Translations under genes and position numbers: made by a program
Notes under the pieces: model-generated
What the model saw: only the letters and a program-made list of their open reading frames with translations
Databases searched by the model: none
Told to the model about the DNA's origin: nothing
In this document: in pieces, positions 50,908 to 60,605 of the stretch
How the letters are laid out: every line of letters starts with the position of its first letter
How positions within the stretch are numbered: the stretch's first letter is position 1
Assembly (NCBI GenBank): GCA_040290295.1
Contig: PSMW01000011.1
Coordinates: forward strand, 1-64,000
Direction of reading: 5' to 3'
Origin: CAADGV01 sp040290295
Lineage (GTDB): Bacteria > Bacteroidota > Ignavibacteria > UBA10030 > UBA6906
DNA: 64,000 nucleotides

Positions 50908-52614
50908 ATGCTCGACTCACCCGCACTCCGCCGCATGACGAAGCTGCGCTTGGTCATGGTTTCGTTGTTCATCGCTGCAGCGACTCTGATGACGTTCGTG
51001 AACGCTGTGAATGCCGACTTCGTCAATTGGGACGACGATGTGTACGTTACGGAAAATCCCTTTATCCAAAACTTCTCGAGAGACACGCTTGCCCTCATTT
51101 TTTCCAAAACCTATTACTACGCGTGGACTCCTCTCACGCTGCTCTCGCACGCCGCCGATATTGCGCTGTGGGGGATGAACCCGCGCGGACATCACCTCAC
51201 CAACGTCGTGCTCCACGTCCTGAATGCCGTTGCGCTGTTTTGGGTGGGATTGCTATTCTTCGTCATGGTGTATGACGCGCATCCGTCGGGGCGATCGTTT
51301 CTCGATCGCATGAGTGGAGCGGTCATTGTTGGTGCCGCTAGTGCAGCGCTCCTCTTTGCCGTGCATCCGTTGCGAGTCGAGCCGGTTGCGTGGGTGTCGG
51401 GAAGAAAAGATGTGCTGTGCTTGTTCTTCCTCCTTCCCGCGTTTGGTTCCTACCTTTTGTGGCGCTTCAAGGATGCGGAGGGTGCGCTTTTCGCGACGCA
51501 TATCTTCTTCGTTCTGGCGCTCCTGAGCAAGCCCACGGCGTTGGTCTTTCCGCTCGTGCTGGTTCTTGTCGATGCATGGTGGTTGAGTGATCGGAAGGAG
51601 AAGCAGAACATGCTCAACCTCGTGGTTGAAGGTAAGCTGTTGCTCTTCTTGATGAGTATCGCTGTCGGTGTCATCACGTTCGTCGCTGCGGGACGCGGCT
51701 CGGTGAATGTGGTTGCCGAGCTGAATCTCCTCGAACGTTTCTTTCTTCCCTCCTACGCCTTGATGTTCTACGTGTGGAAGACCGTCGCGCCGATTGCTCT
51801 TTCTCCCATCTATCCCGAAGTCCCGCGCGCGTTTCTCTACTTTTCTGCGGTGGGCTTTGTTGTCGTGACGTATGGATGTTTGACGGCGATCGGTAAACGA
51901 TGGACAGGTCCTGCGCTCGCGTTCTTCACGTTCGTCCTTGCCGTGTTGCCGGTGTTTCTGGGTCTCGCTTCCGGTGTCCAGCCTCTTGCCGATCGTTACA
52001 CCTATATCTCGACGGTCAGTTTGTTCTTGTTCGTCGGAGGTTGTGTACTGTGGTTGTGGCGAACCTCGGCAGCATCGCCGGCGAAATGGTATCGACGCGG
52101 GGCGATGGTGTCGGTGCTGTTGGTTGTGTGGGGACTCGGAGCGTACCGTACGATTCGCCATACCGCGATGTGGAACAACAGCATCGCGCTTTGGTCGCAT
52201 GCAGTTCGCTACGCGCCGCAGAGTGCAGAAGAGTACGCCGAGCGAGGTTCCTACATCAAACCCACCTATGCCGACGCATTCATCAATCTCGGTACCGCCT
52301 ACTACGATGCCGGTGACCGTGGCAAAGCCGTCGAGCAGTTTCGGCGCATTCTGCATCTCGATCCATGCAACGCCGACGCTCATTACAACCTTGGCACGCT
52401 TGTCTATGAGCAGGGCGATCCGGAAGCATCGAAGCAATGGTTCGATCAGGCAATACGATGCGACTCGACGTACGCGAAAGCCTTTTACAATCTTGGTATC
52501 CTCTACGCGAAGCGCGACAGCACCTTGCAAGCGCTGGATATGTTTCAGCGAGCTGCGCGGCTTGGTATGGTCGAAGCGCGGCGCATACTGAGTGCACGTG
52601 GCTATGGGTGGTGA
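50908..52614 (+). CDS. TMTC-like membrane protein with TPR repeats (GT-C type)
   Basis: Encodes 568 residues. About eleven membrane helices (1-420) include FVNWDDDVYVTENPFI in the first loop, with the acidic pair typical of GT-C catalytic loops, and HPLRVEPVAWVSGRKDVL, which is diagnostic for TMTC-like protein O-mannosyltransferase relatives. The C-terminal 140 residues hold three or four TPR repeats (AFINLGTAYYDAGDRGKAVEQF, AHYNLGTLVYEQGDPEASKQWF, AFYNLGILYAKRDSTLQALDMF). It probably transfers a sugar from a lipid carrier to exported protein, but that is a family-level inference. It converges with the M50 protease gene. Confidence 0.8.
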   Translation: MLDSPALRRMTKLRLVMVSLFIAAATLMTFVNAVNADFVNWDDDVYVTENPFIQNFSRDTLALIFSKTYYYAWTPLTLLSHAADIALWGMNPRGHHLTNVVLHVLNAVALFWVGLLFFVMVYDAHPSGRSFLDRMSGAVIVGAASAALLFAVHPLRVEPVAWVSGRKDVLCLFFLLPAFGSYLLWRFKDAEGALFATHIFFVLALLSKPTALVFPLVLVLVDAWWLSDRKEKQNMLNLVVEGKLLLFLMSIAVGVITFVAAGRGSVNVVAELNLLERFFLPSYALMFYVWKTVAPIALSPIYPEVPRAFLYFSAVGFVVVTYGCLTAIGKRWTGPALAFFTFVLAVLPVFLGLASGVQPLADRYTYISTVSLFLFVGGCVLWLWRTSAASPAKWYRRGAMVSVLLVVWGLGAYRTIRHTAMWNNSIALWSHAVRYAPQSAEEYAERGSYIKPTYADAFINLGTAYYDAGDRGKAVEQFRRILHLDPCNADAHYNLGTLVYEQGDPEASKQWFDQAIRCDSTYAKAFYNLGILYAKRDSTLQALDMFQRAARLGMVEARRILSARGYGW

Positions 52615-52662
52615 ACTCGTTCACGCTGCCGTAGCGCTTCGTCCGAAGTCTCGGAAGAGATT

Positions 52663-53367
52663 TTATCGATAGGAGATGTCGGGATAGAGCAGCGTGAGGG
52701 CGAAATGATGGAGTGGACGGTACACATATCCAAAGGCTTGCCATGCGATCAATAATCCGAGCAGCGCGAACGCTGATCGATGCAGGAGGCTGAGGTATCG
52801 CTGTCCGAGTCGTTCGCTCATGAGGAGCGGGGCTACGCTGCTGCCGTCGAGCGGCGGAACGGGCAGAAGGTTGAACGCGAAGAGGAGAAGATTCAGAGAG
52901 AAGAAGACGCTGAAGATCGTTGCGATATGCACCCCCACGGTTCCGCTTTGTGCTTCGGCAAGATGCATGAACGTGATCCGCTCCGGGGGTGCGAAGATCT
53001 CGAATGCGATACCCGCCCGAATCATCATGCCTGCACCTACCACCAACAAGAGGTTTGCAACCGGTCCGGCAAGCGACATGATCGCTGCACGTCGTGGATA
53101 GCGAAACGCCCACTGCGGATTGTAGGGCGCACTTGCCCATCCCATCATCCAACCGCTCAAGAAAAACGAGAGCACCGGCATGATAACGGTCCCGAACGGC
53201 TCCCGACGAATATGTGGCAAGGGGTTGAGCGTGACTTGCCCGCCGAGGTACGCTGTATTGTCTCCCATTTTCCAAGCGGTGAATGCATGTGCTGCTTCAT
53301 GCAACGTAGTGGAGAAGAGAAACACGACATACCACACTAATCCGTCGGCGAGAAGTTCAGGCGTCAT
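52663..53367 (-). CDS. site-2 protease family (M50) membrane metalloprotease
   Basis: Encodes 234 residues with about five membrane helices, HEAAH zinc-binding residues (23-27) in FLFSTTLHEAAHAFTAWKMG and LPVPPLDGSSVAPLL, the conserved third zinc ligand region. It has the compact layout of the rhomboid-unrelated SpoIVFB-type subfamily and lacks a PDZ domain. Such proteases cleave membrane-embedded regulators. It is the last gene of the pyk-PLD-HD-M50 minus-strand block. Confidence 0.87.
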   Translation of the reverse strand: MTPELLADGLVWYVVFLFSTTLHEAAHAFTAWKMGDNTAYLGGQVTLNPLPHIRREPFGTVIMPVLSFFLSGWMMGWASAPYNPQWAFRYPRRAAIMSLAGPVANLLLVVGAGMMIRAGIAFEIFAPPERITFMHLAEAQSGTVGVHIATIFSVFFSLNLLLFAFNLLPVPPLDGSSVAPLLMSERLGQRYLSLLHRSAFALLGLLIAWQAFGYVYRPLHHFALTLLYPDISYR

Positions 53368-53431
53368 GATGTGGTGGATGGCGTGTTAGTATGGGTTGAA
53401 GATTTCGATGCTGGTACATGAAGAAGATCCT

Positions 53432-54100
53432 TCACCTCGTTCCGTCCCATTCTGCATAAAACTCTCTCAGAAACTCCTCCATGAACGCGTGCCGCCGTTC
53501 GGCAATTGCTCGTGCTGTAGCCGTGTTCATCGTGTCCTTCAAGAGCAAGAGCTTTTCGAAGAAATGGTTGATGGTCGTGCCGGAACCGTTCTTGTACTGC
53601 TCGAAGGTTGCGTGGTACACAGGCAGGACGGCGGGATTGTGGATCTCACGTCGGCGGAATCCTCCATATGCAAAAGCTCGCGCAATGCCGATGGCACCGA
53701 GTGCGTCGAGGCGATCGGCATCTTGAACAACCATGCCTTCCTTGGTGCTCATCGAGCTTTGCACGCCTGCACCTTTGAACGACAGGTGCACGATGATGTC
53801 GCACACGTGCGCGATCGTCTGACCGTCCACGCCGATGTGTTCGAGCCAGTGTCTTGCCTCGTGTGGTCCGGCGCTTTCATCGCCGCCGGCGAACTTCCAG
53901 TCTGCAATGTCGTGGAGGAGCGCAGCAAGCTCCACGACGAGCACATCGGCAGCCTCGCTCTCGGCGATATGGACGGCAGTCTTCCAGACTCGCTCGGTGT
54001 GAAACCAGTCGTGGCCCGTTCCTTCACCACTGAGCTTGCCCTTCACGAATGCTACAGTTTGCTCGATGGCGTGAGATGATGCTGTGGGCATGAGATGCAT
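53432..54100 (-). CDS. HD-domain phosphohydrolase
   Basis: Encodes 222 residues (or 219 from the fourth codon). HDWFHTERVW, LLHDIADWK (the HD pair) and VQDADRLDALGAIGIARAF supply the metal ligands of an HD-superfamily hydrolase of the YedJ-like group. Substrate unknown, usually nucleotides. It starts 15 bases after the PLD-like gene ends. Confidence 0.87.
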   Translation of the reverse strand: MHLMPTASSHAIEQTVAFVKGKLSGEGTGHDWFHTERVWKTAVHIAESEAADVLVVELAALLHDIADWKFAGGDESAGPHEARHWLEHIGVDGQTIAHVCDIIVHLSFKGAGVQSSMSTKEGMVVQDADRLDALGAIGIARAFAYGGFRRREIHNPAVLPVYHATFEQYKNGSGTTINHFFEKLLLLKDTMNTATARAIAERRHAFMEEFLREFYAEWDGTR

Positions 54101-54115
54101 GGCTTCATTGAATGA

Positions 54116-55768
54116 TTACCGCAACGGCATCGTGCGGAACAATTGCTTCCGCTTTGCTTTGATGGTTTTCTTGTCGTAGAAACTTGCAGCCCAAGCGTCT
54201 GTGGTGAGAAGGTGGATCGGATTGCGTCGCGTGCCTCCGGATTTCTGTGTTGCGCGCTGAACCACGGTACGCGTGTAGTAATGATTGAAGACGCGAACGA
54301 ATTCGGTCAGATACACATCGGCAACCCGCTTGTCGCCGCGGATGATGATTGTGTTCTCATCATTGCTGAGAAGCGAATTGCGGCTGAAGTTCGCTGAGCC
54401 GGTAATCGTCAGCGGCTCCCGCCCGAGCGGATCGATCAAGAGAAATTTGTTGTGTACGAAGTCGGTCCCTGCCTTGAAGAGTTTTCCCGCGCTGGTCTCT
54501 TGCAGCCAATCGAAAAGCGAATCGGCAACATATCCTCCATAGGCGATCACCGTGTCGGTGTCGTTCGTTTCCAGTTTGGTCTGGTCGGTCTTCCGGTCGA
54601 TCAACACATACTTTAGATGGTCGGTATCTTTCAGCAGCGCTGCTTTGAGGCGTGCATCGAACGAAAAGGGAAACGTGCCGCATACCAATCCTTGAGCGCG
54701 GTCCAACAGATCGGCGTACGTTTGCAGCATGGTCGATGAGGGCCGCGGGCTGAAAACGGACGTCATGCCGATCGACACTTGCCGGGAATCGACGTCCGGT
54801 TGAAGGTGCACGGTCGTGGACTTTACTGTTGCTGCTGGAGGATCGGTGGCGAGCGTGTTCCAGTACGTCAGGAACTGTTGCGCGATGTGTTGGTCGTTCA
54901 CGATGTGCCCTTCGTTGCACTGGCCGAAGATGCCCTTCTCGGTGATATTGGTGGAGCCTGTCCAGACAGCGAGAGGCTTGCCGTGCTTGAGGAGAATGAT
55001 GAATTTGTTGTGAGCGATCTTTTTTGGCTCGCGCTTGCGAGGGATGCACAACGTCTTCAAGCCTGCTTTCGTTATCGCTGCTTCGTTCTTCGAGCGTTGC
55101 TTGCGCGCATCGCACACGATCCGCACATCAGCGCCGCGCAAGTGCGCCTGCTTGAACGCCTGCAACACTTCATCGTACACGAACTCGTACACCGCGCCGC
55201 GCAAGGCGAACGATGCGTCGGCAGCGCGTCCGATGAATGCCAACATCGCTTCCTTCAGTCCGCGGGAAAGCCACGTGAGCGCAGCCTCTCGCTCCTTGGC
55301 GGACATCTGATCGGGCCGGCGATTGCCGAACCGCCGTGCATACGCCAAGCTTCCGGCAACGCCGCGATTGAAGAACACCGAATGCACGGGTCCGTACTCG
55401 ATTTCCGTTCGCACAGTCACCGAACACGGCGTGCCGTAGCGTAAGTATTTCGGCTTGCCGTACACGGGAATAAGTGTGTACGTATAACGGTGCGCAGGCT
55501 TGGCGGTGAAATCTTCCCAGAAAAACGATTGGACGGGATGCTCACGAGTGCTGAAAAGCTCACCCGGCTTCTGACCCCCGGCAGTTTCCGCGAAGTACTT
55601 GAAGCCTTTGAGAAAATACTTCTCGTGTTCAGTATGATCTTCGCGTTCGATGGCGAAACCTAACAGCCCCTTCGTCAGCGAGCGGGTCATGTGGATCGAG
55701 AGGATCACGACGTACGTCCCCGTTACGACACTGACTTCGATGCCGGCGTGCGACTTCCTGAAGCGCAT
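54116..55768 (-). CDS. phospholipase D-like protein, two HKD-type motifs
   Basis: Encodes 550 residues with no signal peptide. Two phospholipase D motifs are present: HNKFIILL (from His253) with GSTNIT, and HNKFLLID (from His439) with GSANFSRNSLLSNDEN. The first lacks the Asp that normally ends HxKxxxxD, so the active site is asymmetric. The N-terminal 190 residues are a separate beta-rich region. A nuclease or lipid hydrolase is expected from the fold, but the substrate is open. GGAGAACAGC precedes the ATG; pyk lies 48 bases upstream. Confidence 0.8.
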   Translation of the reverse strand: MRFRKSHAGIEVSVVTGTYVVILSIHMTRSLTKGLLGFAIEREDHTEHEKYFLKGFKYFAETAGGQKPGELFSTREHPVQSFFWEDFTAKPAHRYTYTLIPVYGKPKYLRYGTPCSVTVRTEIEYGPVHSVFFNRGVAGSLAYARRFGNRRPDQMSAKEREAALTWLSRGLKEAMLAFIGRAADASFALRGAVYEFVYDEVLQAFKQAHLRGADVRIVCDARKQRSKNEAAITKAGLKTLCIPRKREPKKIAHNKFIILLKHGKPLAVWTGSTNITEKGIFGQCNEGHIVNDQHIAQQFLTYWNTLATDPPAATVKSTTVHLQPDVDSRQVSIGMTSVFSPRPSSTMLQTYADLLDRAQGLVCGTFPFSFDARLKAALLKDTDHLKYVLIDRKTDQTKLETNDTDTVIAYGGYVADSLFDWLQETSAGKLFKAGTDFVHNKFLLIDPLGREPLTITGSANFSRNSLLSNDENTIIIRGDKRVADVYLTEFVRVFNHYYTRTVVQRATQKSGGTRRNPIHLLTTDAWAASFYDKKTIKAKRKQLFRTMPLR

Positions 55769-55816
55769 GCTGTTCTCCTTTCTCTCTCGATGAAGTAGCC
55801 CGTGCAGGCGTCCTGC

Positions 55817-57259
55817 CTACATCACCTTTTCGACTTCGATGAAGTTCGTCGAGCCGCGCGCAAAGAACGGCTGCCCTGCGAGCAGCACCATGTATTCGCC
55901 GCGTCGAATCAATCCGAGGTTTAAGAGTTTTTCTTGTATCTGCCGGACGGCTTTGTCGGAGTCTTCTTCGAGTGATTCGACGACGATGCCGTGCACGCCC
56001 CAAATGAGATTGAGACGGCGAAGAATTTTTGCTCGGTCGGTGATGGCAAGGATACGCGTGCGTGGGCGATAGCGAGACAAGACGCTCGCGGTTTCGCCCG
56101 AATGCGTCACACAGACGATCGCTGCGGCGTTCATCTGCTCGGCAAGCACGCACGCGGCGCGACCGAGCGCATCATGGCGACTGCTCACGCCCGATGGCGT
56201 GTGGTTCAAGAGACGCTGTGTGCCGAGATGCTCCTGTTCCACTTTTCGAATGATGCGATCCATGATCTGCACAGCCTCGAGAGGATACTTGCCCACGGAC
56301 GTTTCGCCGCTGAGCATCACGGCATCGGCACCGTCCAGGACACCGTTGGCAACATCGTTGGCTTCGGCACGGGTGGGAGTGGGACTGTTGATCATAGACT
56401 CCAGCATCTGTGTCGCAATGATGACCGGCTTGCCGGCAGCGTTGCACTTCCGAATAATTTTCTTTTGCAACATCGGAACGTCTTCGGGCGGCAACTCGAC
56501 CCCGAGATCGCCGCGGGCAATCATGATAGCATCTGCTTCGGCGATAATCTCGTCGATGTTCGCGATCGCTTGCGGCTTTTCGATCTTCGCGACGATCGGT
56601 AAGAAGCGGCTCTTCTCGATTCCCTCGATAATCGCTTTGCGCAACTGCCGAATATCGTCTGCTGTGCGCACGAACGACAACGCCACGTAGTCGATGTCGT
56701 GTTTGATCCCGAACTCCAAATCCTGAATATCTTTCGCCGTCAACGACGGAGTGCTCACCGCGACGTTCGGCAGATTGATGCCCTTGTGCGCCGACAGTGT
56801 TCCACCGATGATGACTTCGGTGTGCACGTCGTTGCCGCGGACCTCGAGCACGCGTACGCGCAGCTTTCCATCATCCAACAAAATCATATCGCCGGGTCGA
56901 ACATCGCGGGTCAAGTTCGCGTACGTGGTGGAGACCTTCGATCGATCGCCCATGATGGACTCGGTGGTGATCGTGAAGTGATCGCCTTGATGGAGTTCGA
57001 CAAACGGAACGTTGAAATCGCCAATACGAATTTTTGGACCCTGCAGGTCTTGCAGCACCGTGATGAACTCTCCCGTGCGCTGCGCAGCTTCTTGAATATT
57101 GGCAAAGGCGCGGAGGTGATCCTCGTAGGTTCCGTGCGAGAAATTCAATCGCATGACATCGGCGCCTGAACGGACGAGTTGAACGATCATCTCGACAGTG
57201 TTTGTCGAGGGTCCGAGCGTGCAAACGATCTTGGTATTGTTGTGTCGGGTCAGACGCAT
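55817..57259 (-). CDS. pyk: pyruvate kinase
   Basis: Encodes 480 residues. TKIVCTLGPST...MRLNFSHG, VAKIEKPQA (catalytic Lys-Glu), MIARGDLGVELP and ATQMLESMINSPTPTRAE are the standard family signatures, followed by a C-terminal allosteric domain (TRILAITDRAKILRRLNLIWGV). It makes ATP and pyruvate from phosphoenolpyruvate. Its promoter is at 57288-57317, and it heads the block with the PLD-like, HD and M50 genes. Confidence 0.95.
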   Translation of the reverse strand: MRLTRHNNTKIVCTLGPSTNTVEMIVQLVRSGADVMRLNFSHGTYEDHLRAFANIQEAAQRTGEFITVLQDLQGPKIRIGDFNVPFVELHQGDHFTITTESIMGDRSKVSTTYANLTRDVRPGDMILLDDGKLRVRVLEVRGNDVHTEVIIGGTLSAHKGINLPNVAVSTPSLTAKDIQDLEFGIKHDIDYVALSFVRTADDIRQLRKAIIEGIEKSRFLPIVAKIEKPQAIANIDEIIAEADAIMIARGDLGVELPPEDVPMLQKKIIRKCNAAGKPVIIATQMLESMINSPTPTRAEANDVANGVLDGADAVMLSGETSVGKYPLEAVQIMDRIIRKVEQEHLGTQRLLNHTPSGVSSRHDALGRAACVLAEQMNAAAIVCVTHSGETASVLSRYRPRTRILAITDRAKILRRLNLIWGVHGIVVESLEEDSDKAVRQIQEKLLNLGLIRRGEYMVLLAGQPFFARGSTNFIEVEKVM

Positions 57260-57287
57260 CGCTGGTTGGTGTCGAGTGAATGCACTC

Positions 57288-57317
57288 CAAAGTATGAAAC
57301 GAGAAGCGGAGAAACAA
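57288..57317 (-). promoter_or_regulatory. promoter TTG-N20-TACTTTG for pyk
   Basis: On the minus strand TTG (57317-57315) and TACTTTG (57294-57288) are exactly 20 bases apart, 28 bases ahead of the pyk ATG. A small GAGTG/CACTC hairpin lies in the leader. Confidence 0.6.
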
Positions 57318-57331
57318 TCTCACACATTGCG

Positions 57332-58072
57332 TCATCGGCGTTCGTGTTCGATCAGGGCAACGAGCGTCGGGAGAATGTCTCCGGCTTTTCCGCGAAGAAA
57401 CTCGTCGGCATCGGGCGTGAGAGGTGTCGGCTCGGGATTCACTTCGATGATGTACGCCGCGTTGCGTTTCGCTTCGTACGGCAGCGACGCGGCAGGGTAC
57501 ACAACACCCGACGTTCCGATCGAGAGGAGCACATCGGCGGAACGGCAGACACGTTCGGCACCTTCCCATTCGTCCTCCGGAAGGAATTCGCCGAACCAGA
57601 CGACATCGGGCCGAATCAACCCGCCGCAGGTACAGCGAGGTACCGACGGTCCTTGTAACACCTGTTCGTTCGTGAATGGCTTGCCACAGTGCATGCAGTA
57701 GTTACGCTCGATGTTGCCGTGAAGCTCGAACACGCGCGTGCTGCCCGCTCGGCGATGCAAGTTGTCGATGTTCTGCGTGATGATCGTGAATGAAGGAAAC
57801 AGGCGTTCCATTGCCGCAAGCGCGTAGTGCCCTGCGTTGGGTTGCGCTTCTGCGATGACCTTCTTTCGAGCGGCGTACCATTCCCACACCAGCGCGGGAT
57901 TACGCATAAAGGCATCGAGATTGGCAAGCTCCTCGGGTTTGAATTTGGACCAAATCCCATCGGTGCCGCGGAACGTCGGGACACCGCTCTCGGCGGAAAT
58001 CCCCGCCCCCGTAAAGGCAACCACACTCTGAGCGTGCAGCAATGCCGAGCGTGTACGATCGGAACACATCAT
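57332..58072 (-). CDS. cobB: sirtuin NAD-dependent protein deacylase
   Basis: Encodes about 246 residues. VVAFTGAGISAESGVPTFRG and IITQNIDNLH bind NAD, His117 (FELHGN) is catalytic, and the zinc ribbon is CMHC...CTC. Tyr65 and Arg68 in WEWYAARKK are the residues that in SIRT5/CobB-type enzymes recognise succinyl and malonyl lysine, so desuccinylase activity is expected besides deacetylation. Two adjacent ATGs (58072, 58069) overlap the penicillin-acylase stop. Confidence 0.9.
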   Translation of the reverse strand: MMCSDRTRSALLHAQSVVAFTGAGISAESGVPTFRGTDGIWSKFKPEELANLDAFMRNPALVWEWYAARKKVIAEAQPNAGHYALAAMERLFPSFTIITQNIDNLHRRAGSTRVFELHGNIERNYCMHCGKPFTNEQVLQGPSVPRCTCGGLIRPDVVWFGEFLPEDEWEGAERVCRSADVLLSIGTSGVVYPAASLPYEAKRNAAYIIEVNPEPTPLTPDADEFLRGKAGDILPTLVALIEHERR

Positions 58073-60510
58073 GGTGCCGGAGTGATCAGGAGACGTTGCG
58101 TTGAATGCTGAGCTGATGCACGATCGGTGCGGACCGTTTTGTACGCGCCGTTCAACCACAACGGCGTCTGGTCGTCGAAATGGGGGTGGAATGCCTGACC
58201 CGATTGACCTGTGGGCAACACCGAACGCACCTCGAACGGTCTGCCCATATCGACGATGCGGCGGAAGGAAGCTCCGACCGTCACCCCAAAGGGAACGTTC
58301 AACGCCCTCGGGTAGAGCACATCGGTAAAGCTGTACTCACCGCTCGTCATAGCTGTCGAGCCGCCGCCATAGGGGAAGGGACCGATGTTGAACACGTTGT
58401 CGAGAGGTTTTTGCAAGCCGAACGGATGCCGTAGCGTCACGGTGTGAAGATTGCCCCATTGCCAATTCTTGGTCTCGTCGCCGAGTTGTTCGCGCAACGC
58501 ATATACCGCTTCCCTCATACTGTGCAGAAGAATATCGTCCCGCGTTTCCACCACACTCGTTTGTACGTTATCGAACCACGAGGAGGTGCCCTCTTCGACG
58601 AGTCGCATCGTGACGCGAAGCGGAATGTTGACCAAGAGCAGATAATCGTGCAGCAGGTCGCTGCCCATTTCGTCTTCGTAGAGATTCTTCATCAAGCGAG
58701 TGAGGAATTGTTGGAAGAGCGCAGTGGCGACGTCTTCACGCGAGAAGACGAAGTTCCAGTTCGTGAAGTATGCCGTCACCAAATCGCCGTAGGGCGGATC
58801 GAGCTTGCCTCGGCATGCTTGGAGGATGTAGGGCGTGAAGCGCTTTGCGTAGAAGGAGAACTGATCGTTCTGCAGCAACTCAAAATCGCCGACAGAAAAT
58901 TTCCGTTGCTGCGACAACACCTCCCGCAGACGCAGAAACCGAGCCGGCGGTTCCCACAATTCGGAGATGCGATAGGGATAGCTGTCATCGACGATCTTGT
59001 TGTTTGCCGTTGCAATGAAACCTTCAGGCGGATTCAAGAGGTGAGGAAGCCGTTCAAACGGGACGAAGCCCTGCCATTCACTTCCTTTCTCCCAACCCGG
59101 GAGAGGAAGCAGCGAGTTGTACGCCGTAGAACGAATCGGTAGCCACACACCACACCAATACCCTATGTTGCCTTTCGCATCGCCAAAGACAAAGTTCGCT
59201 CCGGGTCCGCTGAACTGCTTCACGCCGGCGAGAAACTCTTCCCACGTGCGCGCACGATTGATTGCGGCAAACGCTTCGATTTGATCGCTCACCTCACTAC
59301 CCGTCCAGCGCATCGACGCGACAAAGGAAGGGGTGGACTTGCGCAGCATCGTTTGAATGTCGGTAACGAGAGGACCGTGATGCGTGGAGCGAATAGTCAC
59401 GTAGTGTATCGTGTCGCCACGCACCGCAATCTCTTCTTCCCGAATGGTGAGCGGAAGCGATCTGCCCTCGTAGATGTAGCGGTGGGGATCGGTCGAATCG
59501 ATCTTTTCGATATAGAAGTCGGCATCATCCGCCATCACGTTGGTCAACCCCCAGGCGATGTCGGCATTGTTGCCGGAGACGATGCCGGGCACACCGGGGA
59601 TCGAAAACCCGCCGACGTCGTATCCAGCGCCGTGCAGACTTACTTCGTACCACTTTGCGGGATTCGTTAATTGGAGATGCGTATCGTTGGCAAGCAGCAC
59701 GCTGTTGGTTTCCGATTTGCGTGGAGCGATCACCCATGCATTGCTACCTCCCAGCATGCCGCCGATACCGCCGAATGCACAATAGTCCTGCGCTGTCTGC
59801 AGGAACGCCCTCGTTGCGGGTGCAAGTGCGTGCCAGGCAGAGGAGGGAACGATCGGCGGAATCTCCGGCGGATACGAGGGGAAAACCTCCTTCGCTTTTT
59901 CATATCCGACACGATCGACAAGCGTTCCGAGCGTCAGATCGACCCACCACGATAAATTCAACTCCCAAGCCATCATGCGCCCGATGATGATGCTGTGCAA
60001 CGGCGTCCATGGTTCGGGGTCGTAGCCGAGCAGATCGAACTCGACCGGATATTTCCCTTTATGCGAAGCAATGAAAGCGTTCACGCCTTCAGCGTATGCC
60101 TGCAGGCGTAGAAGCGATGCGGGAGCGGTACGTCGTTCCACTTCTTCAGCAATGCGACGAATGCCGATGATACGAAACATGCGGTCGAACGGCAGGGTGA
60201 CGGCGCCGAACAGCTCGGAGAGCCTGCCCAACCCGGCTCGCCGCATCATGTCCATCTGCCATAAGCGATCTTGTGCGTGAACGTACCCGAGCGCGAAGAG
60301 CAGATCATGTTCGTTCTGCGCCTCGATGCGCGGCACGCCAAATCCGTCGCGGGTAATCTCGATGGGTTGTACCACACCCGGCAATGCTACCGAGCCGGTG
60401 GTTTCCGGAAACGACTTTCGTAGTTGATATCGAAGAAACACGAAGCCCGCAACAAGTGCGGTCAGAAGAACGCCGGTCAAACCGATGAGAATCTTGGTGC
60501 GACTGGACAT
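58069..60510 (-). CDS. penicillin acylase family (Ntn-hydrolase) protein
   Basis: From ATG 60510 the protein is 813 residues: an N-terminal membrane anchor (6-27), the alpha-chain region (EITRDGFGVPRIEAQNEHDLLFALGYVHAQDRLWQMDMMRRAGLGRLSELFG), a spacer, and the beta chain beginning at the autocatalytic nucleophile Ser256 in MLGGSNAWVI. Members hydrolyse amides such as N-acyl homoserine lactones or beta-lactams; the substrate cannot be read. A TTG-started frame adds eight residues. It overlaps the sirtuin start. Confidence 0.9.
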   Translation of the reverse strand: MSSRTKILIGLTGVLLTALVAGFVFLRYQLRKSFPETTGSVALPGVVQPIEITRDGFGVPRIEAQNEHDLLFALGYVHAQDRLWQMDMMRRAGLGRLSELFGAVTLPFDRMFRIIGIRRIAEEVERRTAPASLLRLQAYAEGVNAFIASHKGKYPVEFDLLGYDPEPWTPLHSIIIGRMMAWELNLSWWVDLTLGTLVDRVGYEKAKEVFPSYPPEIPPIVPSSAWHALAPATRAFLQTAQDYCAFGGIGGMLGGSNAWVIAPRKSETNSVLLANDTHLQLTNPAKWYEVSLHGAGYDVGGFSIPGVPGIVSGNNADIAWGLTNVMADDADFYIEKIDSTDPHRYIYEGRSLPLTIREEEIAVRGDTIHYVTIRSTHHGPLVTDIQTMLRKSTPSFVASMRWTGSEVSDQIEAFAAINRARTWEEFLAGVKQFSGPGANFVFGDAKGNIGYWCGVWLPIRSTAYNSLLPLPGWEKGSEWQGFVPFERLPHLLNPPEGFIATANNKIVDDSYPYRISELWEPPARFLRLREVLSQQRKFSVGDFELLQNDQFSFYAKRFTPYILQACRGKLDPPYGDLVTAYFTNWNFVFSREDVATALFQQFLTRLMKNLYEDEMGSDLLHDYLLLVNIPLRVTMRLVEEGTSSWFDNVQTSVVETRDDILLHSMREAVYALREQLGDETKNWQWGNLHTVTLRHPFGLQKPLDNVFNIGPFPYGGGSTAMTSGEYSFTDVLYPRALNVPFGVTVGASFRRIVDMGRPFEVRSVLPTGQSGQAFHPHFDDQTPLWLNGAYKTVRTDRASAQHSTQRLLITPAP

Positions 60511-60536
60511 ACGTGGAATCCGGAACGTGAGCAATC

Positions 60537-60575
60537 AAAAGAAAAAGTCCGTGCCGAACGTATCGGAACGGACTT
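60537..60575 (-). terminator. intrinsic terminator behind the FadL-like gene
   Basis: On the minus strand AAGTCCGT pairs with ACGGACTT around a loop with its own CCGA/TCGG stem, then TTTTTCTTTT. Confidence 0.85.
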
Positions 60576-60605
60576 CAATATATTCAATCGCACTCCGTCT
60601 TGCAA

